Of a stretch of 33,439 nucleotides of DNA, positions 30,501 to 33,439 are shown in pieces. The position numbers and the translations under genes are program-made. Location: NCBI GenBank assembly GCA_947452675.1, contig CANGDL010000016.1:1-33439 (forward strand), in the 5' to 3' direction. The notes beneath the pieces are model-generated. The model was not told the origin of the DNA. It saw only the letters and a list, made by a program, of their open reading frames with translations, and did no database searches. The stretch is from Microbacteriaceae bacterium. Its GTDB lineage: Bacteria > Actinomycetota > Actinomycetes > Actinomycetales > Microbacteriaceae. Every line of letters begins with the position of its first letter. Position 1 is the first letter of the stretch.

Positions 30501-32230
30501 TTAAGCTGACCATCAACAAGTGTCAGACAATCGTCTACTGGACTGTTCCGGCGAACATCACCTATGGAACCGCGCTTTCATCGGCTCAGATAAACGCCGT
30601 TGCGAAGTGTGGAGCCACGGAGATTCCTGGCACCTACACCTACAGCGACGATGATGGGGAGCCTGTCACCGCTGGCGCAATCCACCGTGCGGGTGTCAAC
30701 CACCTTTCGGTTAGCTTCGTGCCAACAAACACTCACGATTACCTAGGTTCATCGGCAACCGTGAACTTGACCATTTTGAAGAAGCCAATCACTGTGGTTA
30801 TTGCAGATGCACAGAAGCGTAAGGCAACCTCTGACCCGGTTTACACCTGGGATTCAAACGGAGTTGTCTATGCGGGTGACGTTGCTGGCTTGCCAATTAC
30901 AGTGACCCGAACCGACCTTTCGGAGGAGATCGGAAGCTATTTGCTCACCGGCACCGCGGGTAGCTCGGATAACTACATAATCACTTTCGACACCGCGCCG
31001 AAGCACCTGACGATCACCAACAACCAACCGGTGATTACCTCGGCTCGCACCGCGACGATCACCGCACCCGAGCAGAACGCGTTGAACCTCAACGCTGATG
31101 TCACGGTTGTTTGGTCGATCACCGGTGGCGCTGACCAGTCACTATTCTCAATTGACCCAACCACCGGAATCCTGAGCTTCATCGCTCCTTCAGCGGCTGG
31201 CACATACGAGGTATTGGTCCGCGCAACAGACTCGTTTGGTGGTTACTACGAGTTCACCGTGACCATCACGGTGCTTGCTCAGGCTCTGCCTCAGGCGCCA
31301 TCCGGCGGTGGCTCGACTTCAACAATCAAGATCATCTTGAAGACTCCGAAGCCGATCACCACCGGTAAGCCTGCCGAAAAGACTGAGGTGAAGGTGACTG
31401 CTGAAACCGGCAGCACCGGCTCGGGCTCATCGCCGACACCAACCCCGACTCCTAATGCCACAATCCTAAACATTGTGACCAAGGATCTTCCGGTTGAAAT
31501 TCAGAACGCGACCATCATCGCTGGCTCTGTAGTGATGCAGACCCAAGCCGGCTTCACCGGTGTGGTTGAGGTTCCGGTTCAGGTTCAGCTTGACACTGGT
31601 GAAATTCAGACCACCACCACCCAGGTGACGGTTAACCCTGAGGCTCCAACTCAAGTTGTTGTGGAGGCTACCCAGCCTGCTCAGAACGTGATCACCTGGG
31701 CTCCGGCCTCGGGCGCAGTCCAGTATGAAGTAACAGTGAACGGAACTTCGGTGGGAACCACCACCGGAACCACCTACACCCTGAACGTTGCTCTAGCAGC
31801 AGACGCGAAGGTCATGGTTGCTTCACTTGGCCACATGTCGACCGCTTCTGAGGCTGTTCCAGCTCAGATCAAGAAGGCTGCAGTCACCTACACCTTGTTC
31901 AAGACCGTTGACCACTTCGCCAAGAACTCCTCAGTGCTGACCCCGGCAATGATCAAGATTCTTGACAAGGCGATCATCGCGATCAAGAAGCTTGGTTACA
32001 AGTCTTTGACCATTGAGGGTCACGCCGATGGCCAGGCGGCTGCGGCAAGTGTGTTCTCAAAGGTCTCGATTGCTCGAGCCACGGTGGTCAAGAACTACCT
32101 AGCTCCGAAGCTACCAGGCATCAAGATGACCGTCCGCGGTCTTGGAAAGGACCTCCCGGTCGCGTCAAACGCAACGCCTGAGGGTCAGGCCAAGAACCGT
32201 CGCGCGACAATCTTCGCCTCCACCAAATAG
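24587..32230 (+). CDS. Giant secreted multi-Ig-domain protein with C-terminal OmpA-like domain
   Basis: 2547 residues. The ATG at 24587 opens a signal peptide (basic MIRNK, hydrophobic core, cleavage after ANA at about 30); an in-frame TTG 11 codons earlier is less likely. Order, in approximate residues: N-terminal THLRG domain (31-300); cadherin-like (302-405); FN3-like (412-500); putative-Ig (He_PIG) domain with VISGTPTTPGTYTLTLT (502-588); then He_PIG-like units alternating with a two-cysteine domain of QTITF/SGL type (to about 1315); He_PIG plus YGT/YGD-type Ig repeats (from about 1430); two MBG-type domains (about 1710-1790 and 2065-2140), each followed by a cadherin-like repeat; a Thr-Pro linker (about 2285); an FN3-like domain (2355-2430); and an OmpA-like domain (2435-2547) with EGHAD, SIARA and KNRRATIF. 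No LPXTG or C-terminal membrane anchor is present. Probably an extracellular adhesin or sheath protein; that role is inference. Confidence 0.88.
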   Translation: MIRNKASLKFLAALVAALALVFAGLTPANATHLRGAVGTLTYSASAKTVTLTSTMVERKDACTTYSSSNSLCTYFAFPTISQVSRTTGAVTATVKTCTGQSTTASSSVYDNTSQPLYNIFTTTYVIDVSCPSFNTDFDYTFSQLGNNRIGGIKNSSNQTIQFEGKIRINGTTDAKSPVYNSGYMTNVPYNTSTSAVYSTNLNALEGLQGKSVTYSLITDQSSALGGYGGSRIPCSDFNLSTGEFKISAGLCTGSENYITAFSGGTPTTPIYYVLKTRATDALGQYTTRDVLLAFASQSDNAPAITRVTSNATVTVTPGTPQTITYTATDADAGQVLTWSTNTLPSWATFTTTSTVVNTGVTPNGVKATLTLTLNPLSGTNTAVTILVSVQDNAAFPLSATNTLGVNVGSGLLPPGAPAITAVNSTGGITFTAPTSGGAVSSYSATATNLATGVVSNGTCTSSSPFTCTFSPTLNNTNYSFVVTATNASGTAASAPWSPSAPILSLSPTSRSVTVGTAVTSPAYTITATGAPVASYSASWSASTPAGITFNSTTGVISGTPTTPGTYTLTLTGTSASGATGTATFTLTVTSGAQTVTWLPFGAQPMTSLSTGTTTGANGLSNNEQLVPLRAYSNVPGATINFTADSNNASYCKLNVLNGISYVNYTYRSGKTSTSSCNYIASASAIGAYAASSGVSQTLTINRNDSNYSSSADTSQKAWTIISAQGSLPSGGAPQIATFTSPDFATGTTTLSYQVGTVLNSPLRYTLTANTYAPTYCTLSPALPTGMGVTFDTHLCQLVGTVSGVAAPATYTITYKNPSGSVTYPSRTFNFGTTMNSQTITFAQPAAMIAGTTQSPSTQTITARSTSGLAVALTTSSAACSISNTATNAGVTTATVTALSAGACVISANQSGNSSYSAASQVQQTFQVSAALLPPTIALAIAGTADAQKMVFEFSGSIFPLVSTGGTVASWQFLNAAGTANATIPAGLAFDPTTGILSGAAENAQARTHYVIKAINTSGNATLDVYLTITKMDQVITFPALTGMVYADSTGAGQGLGATADSGMPITYTIDASSTAACEIIAGGKVRPKTSGLTSPNTYTCKVWATQAGDTMMYNAATSVFQSFTIVPGLLPPAITLTHSTGYMVVGTPFTLPFEVVNTGGAVPVAGVTVGTGNQFTVTGSPSVPAGLVFSNYYGTYISGSPTTMGTYTLTITATNSVGSSSAQFILTVGKQLQTVTVNTGANLTVGSADAALASTSTSGLTTYTYTIDASSDPGVCSIVGGALHAIKYGKCVVRSDQAGNSTFEPAFGLATVQIHQAPTLQVSGVTGAASNSITLTVLNGQRVTAGLYNLITGGDPATSFYLKTSTGGTLDLPNSTMATTDGLDTFDPLTGYLTGTALVNTGSDVVRIYATNGYGADAYVTVTFNYAGASQPSLTIPSSSSSVVAYVYNGLGATPYVLVNTGSDVRACDPNTSTYSYVSFTGTLPAGVTFNACTGMIEGTPTALQSSTTYTFKGINATGSNGTAASFTLTVLPCVPTIAWDQPSSIAYGTTLSGSLTPSASCGTQSSVAGTYSYTSNNGSGATAATSSTVLTPGTYSLVTTFTPNSGNFASGSTATVQLTVDKCTPVINWSALADITYGDLLSSAQFGATASCNGTNVAGTFTYKAYGQTLNVGDILAAGQQLLLNVTFVPNLPTLYNNASGINHLNVLKKAAVIRPVAGSKEWSGSSSTDPALTFAAVSGLLVNQDELLKISATVSRAAGETVGNYLMSLSGISSDYYDVTVDPTAVNFTISSRTPVITVTTSHTEPVGATTITTATSSLSGGTWSIVAGGNGNLFTINSSGVLAFASPAAAGSYTVTIKTTDGSGGFATATITVLVQAATGTTPVLSLDSSEFMLTVGTPIDSSTTYLISDLGSVVDAGGYALASGSMPNGLSFSTTTGQVSGTPTVAQGQTTYTFTGKTGSNVSSPVTFKLTINKCQTIVYWTVPANITYGTALSSAQINAVAKCGATEIPGTYTYSDDDGEPVTAGAIHRAGVNHLSVSFVPTNTHDYLGSSATVNLTILKKPITVVIADAQKRKATSDPVYTWDSNGVVYAGDVAGLPITVTRTDLSEEIGSYLLTGTAGSSDNYIITFDTAPKHLTITNNQPVITSARTATITAPEQNALNLNADVTVVWSITGGADQSLFSIDPTTGILSFIAPSAAGTYEVLVRATDSFGGYYEFTVTITVLAQALPQAPSGGGSTSTIKIILKTPKPITTGKPAEKTEVKVTAETGSTGSGSSPTPTPTPNATILNIVTKDLPVEIQNATIIAGSVVMQTQAGFTGVVEVPVQVQLDTGEIQTTTTQVTVNPEAPTQVVVEATQPAQNVITWAPASGAVQYEVTVNGTSVGTTTGTTYTLNVALAADAKVMVASLGHMSTASEAVPAQIKKAAVTYTLFKTVDHFAKNSSVLTPAMIKILDKAIIAIKKLGYKSLTIEGHADGQAAAASVFSKVSIARATVVKNYLAPKLPGIKMTVRGLGKDLPVASNATPEGQAKNRRATIFASTK

Positions 32231-32260
32231 CGAGCATTAGCGAACTATCGGCAAGAACGA

Positions 32261-32299
32261 ATAACGACCATCCCTGTTTTGAACCGGGATGGTCGTTAT
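32261..32299 (+). terminator. Strong intrinsic-type terminator after the giant gene
   Basis: ATAACGACCATCCC (32261-32274), an 11-nt loop, and GGGATGGTCGTTAT (32286-32299): a perfect 14-bp stem followed by CTTTTGG. It is 30 bases after the stop codon and is the longest perfect hairpin found in the window. Confidence 0.85.
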
Positions 32300-32335
32300 C
32301 TTTTGGTGAACGGTCTGAAACAAAATATTTACTCG

Positions 32336-32359
32336 CCCGTGATGCGGCTGAAGCACGGG
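32336..32359. promoter_or_regulatory. Inverted repeat just upstream of the gntK -10 box (possible operator)
   Basis: CCCGTG-N12-CACGGG ends 5 bp before the putative -10 of gntK, so a protein bound here would cover the -35 region. The spacing fits a dimeric regulator, but no known motif is recognised. Confidence 0.35.
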
Positions 32360-32364
32360 AGGCG

Positions 32365-32370
32365 CATACT
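32365..32370 (+). promoter_or_regulatory. -10-like box (CATACT) for leaderless gntK
   Basis: CATACT is followed by 6 nt (tgcacc) and the ATG at 32377. It lacks the first T of TAnnnT but has the same spacing as the other leaderless genes here, and no ribosome site is visible. Confidence 0.45.
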
Positions 32371-32376
32371 TGCACC

Positions 32377-32865
32377 ATGACCGAAATCAAACTTATTGTT
32401 ATGGGCCCAGCCGGTGTCGGAAAATCCACCGTGGGCAAGGCCATAGCCGAGAAATTCGGGGTGCCATACGTCGATGGCGACGCGTTGCACCCCGCAGCTA
32501 ACATTGCCAAAATGTCGAAGGGCACACCACTGAGCGATGATGATCGCGACCCGTGGTTGGCTAACATCGTTGCCGAGTTGAGCAAGGGCAGCGTCGTTAT
32601 TGGTGCCTCGTTGCTCAAGCGCGCTTATCGCCAGAAGGTGCACGAAGCGGTTCGCGAGGTTCGTTTCGCGCAGTTGGCGGCACCCCTTCACGTGCTTGCC
32701 CAGCGCATCGACGACCGCGAACACTTCTTTAGGCAAGACCTGTTGCCAAGTCAGATGGCCATCCTTGACCCACTCGAGCGCCTCGAACCCGGTCACGTCT
32801 ATGACGGCACCAAGCCGGTTGCAACTCTGGTGAGCGAGATCACTCTCGACCTGAAGTCGCTCTAG
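32377..32865 (+). CDS. gntK: Gluconokinase
   Basis: A 162-residue P-loop kinase that phosphorylates D-gluconate to 6-phosphogluconate, feeding the pentose phosphate pathway. The Walker A loop is GPAGVGKST (10-18). The family motifs DGDALHP (about 33-39), NIAKMSKGTPLSDDDRDPWL (about 42-61) and the SLLKRAYR segment (SALKRxYR in most members) are clear; ERLEPGH near the C-terminus corresponds to the usual lid-end LExLEPxE. Length is normal. It has its own promoter region after a strong terminator, and glpX follows after 103 bases. No gluconate permease or regulator is in view. Confidence 0.92.
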   Translation: MTEIKLIVMGPAGVGKSTVGKAIAEKFGVPYVDGDALHPAANIAKMSKGTPLSDDDRDPWLANIVAELSKGSVVIGASLLKRAYRQKVHEAVREVRFAQLAAPLHVLAQRIDDREHFFRQDLLPSQMAILDPLERLEPGHVYDGTKPVATLVSEITLDLKSL

Positions 32866-32871
32866 CTAAAT

Positions 32872-32877
32872 TAAACT
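32872..32877 (+). promoter_or_regulatory. Candidate -10 box (TAAACT) for glpX
   Basis: TAAACT 7 bases after the gntK stop; if used, the glpX leader would be about 85 nt. A TTGACC at 32938 is an alternative promoter element, but a good -10 for it is missing. Confidence 0.35.
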
Positions 32878-32880
32878 CGA

Positions 32881-32893
32881 CCGGCTTCGTCGG
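32881..32893. repeat. Weak relative of the TTC-loop palindrome (copy 4)
   Basis: CCGGC-TTC-GTCGG forms five pairs including one G-T wobble, in the flank context CTCGA similar to the TTCGAG flank of copies 1 and 3. It lies between gntK and glpX and may be a weak terminator. Confidence 0.35.
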
Positions 32894-32968
32894 CGGTGGA
32901 TGTTGCCCCTCGGGGAAGGTTGTTCGCTCACCCGCGGTTGACCCCTGTTAATACAAAGGAGTATTAAC

Positions 32969-33439
32969 TTGTCAGACTTGAATTTGCGCCAAAGCGCTCC
33001 ACTTGACCCTGCCCACCCAGACCGCAACCTTGGCATGGAGCTGGTGCGTGCCACCGAAGCTGCCGCGATTAAGGCAAGTGCCTTCATTGGCCGTGGCAAT
33101 AAAAATGACGTGGATGGCGCCGCAGTTGATGCGATGCGCGGCTTTCTCTCGACCGTAGATTTCGCCGGAACCGTGGTGATTGGTGAGGGTGAAAAAGACG
33201 AAGCCCCGATGCTCTTCAATGGTGAGCGCGTTGGCAACGGCAACGGCCCAGAATGTGATGTGGCGGTTGACCCGGTCGATGGAACAAGCGTCACCGCCGC
33301 CGGCCGTTCGCACGGCATCTCGGTTATCGCCATCGCCGATAAGGGCTCGATGTATAACCCGGTCGACGTGTTCTATATGGACAAACTGGTCACCCCTGGC
33401 ATTGGTGCAGGCAAGGTTAGCTTGCAGCAGTCGGTTGGC
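32969..33439 (+). CDS. glpX: Fructose-1,6-bisphosphatase class II, N-terminal part (3' end outside window)
   Basis: The first 157 residues of a GlpX-type phosphatase, which converts fructose 1,6-bisphosphate to fructose 6-phosphate in gluconeogenesis; class II is the usual form in actinobacteria. The start is TTG at 32969, with AAAGGAG (32955-32961) seven bases upstream and no ATG before residue 23. The motifs [28 protein letters not shown] (metal-binding Asp), [14 protein letters not shown] (metal-binding Glu) and [11 protein letters not shown] are diagnostic. The frame stays open to the last base of the window. It may share a transcript with gntK, both being sugar-phosphate genes. Confidence 0.95.
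   Translation, partial: MSDLNLRQSAPLDPAHPDRNLGMELVRATEAAAIKASAFIGRGNKNDVDGAAVDAMRGFLSTVDFAGTVVIGEGEKDEAPMLFNGERVGNGNGPECDVAVDPVDGTSVTAAGRSHGISVIAIADKGSMYNPVDVFYMDKLVTPGIGAGKVSLQQSVG

Noticed and set aside
24587-32230. LPXTG sortase signal or C-terminal membrane anchor in the giant protein
   Set aside because: The C-terminus ends in the OmpA-like domain with a basic tail; no LPXTG and no hydrophobic helix are present.
24587-32230. Recent horizontal transfer of the giant gene
   Set aside because: Base and codon use look like the neighbours, and there is no tRNA, integrase, insertion sequence or direct repeat at its borders.
1-33439. tRNA or rRNA genes, CRISPR arrays, insertion sequences, prophage genes
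   Set aside because: None was seen: no cloverleaf-like stretches between genes, no regularly spaced direct repeats, no transposase or integrase motifs.

Overview
This 33.4 kb window reads as chromosomal DNA of a small-genome, moderate-GC actinobacterium. The family Microbacteriaceae (for example the freshwater Luna/Rhodoluna/Aquiluna type) is the best guess. Support comes from an actinobacterial dnaK-grpE-dnaJ-hspR-clpB heat-shock cluster with HAIR operators, a CtaG C-terminus of actinobacterial type, a Dcd resembling the bifunctional mycobacterial enzyme, dense gene packing with many 1-20 bp overlaps, and widespread leaderless promoters. GC content looks like the mid to high 50s by eye. The genus is inference. 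No tRNA, rRNA, CRISPR, insertion sequence or prophage was seen.

Layout. 1-5383: the end of ctaG (cytochrome oxidase copper delivery), a Pif1-like helicase overlapping it by one base, an MMPL/RND-type exporter and a 14-TM DHA2 drug-efflux-type MFS protein. 5435-6648: dcd, then a CopC-like copper protein that starts with TTG. 6629-8605 (minus strand): an Atg22/UMF1-like MFS protein followed by a LysE-family exporter. 8606-14820: the heat-shock operon. Two HAIR operators and a TTGACA promoter precede dnaK, followed by grpE, a zinc-finger-less dnaJ, hspR and a clpB that lacks the N-domain. 14838-17544: a CASTOR/POLLUX-like channel protein and an AlkD DNA glycosylase. 17541-18742 (minus): exonuclease III and a VOC protein. 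18792-24381: pyrE, an MFS protein, a HAD-IIA phosphatase, a short NhaA, a TrmH/SpoU methyltransferase and purA. 24587-32230: one giant gene (2547 aa) for a secreted multi-Ig-domain protein ending in an OmpA-like domain. 32377-33439: gluconokinase and the start of glpX (class II fructose-1,6-bisphosphatase), cut by the window end.

How the parts work together. The clearest functional unit is the HspR-regulated chaperone operon: HspR, with DnaK as co-repressor, binds HAIR sites to restrain dnaK-grpE-dnaJ-hspR-clpB, so the repressor is inside its own regulon. Other genes are mostly housekeeping: nucleotide synthesis (dcd, pyrE, purA), DNA repair (alkD, xth), membrane export, sodium/proton exchange and sugar-phosphate metabolism.

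Most notable signals. (1) Eight genes have a TAnnnT-like -10 hexamer ending exactly 6 or 7 nt before the start codon, which predicts leaderless mRNAs. (2) A small palindrome with a TTC loop recurs at several loci, with a compensated stem change, and two copies lie inside reading frames. (3) The giant surface protein carries an OmpA-like C-terminus in a presumed monoderm. (4) ClpB, DnaJ and NhaA each lack a domain or segment usual for their family. (5) dnaK uses CTA for about half of its leucines.
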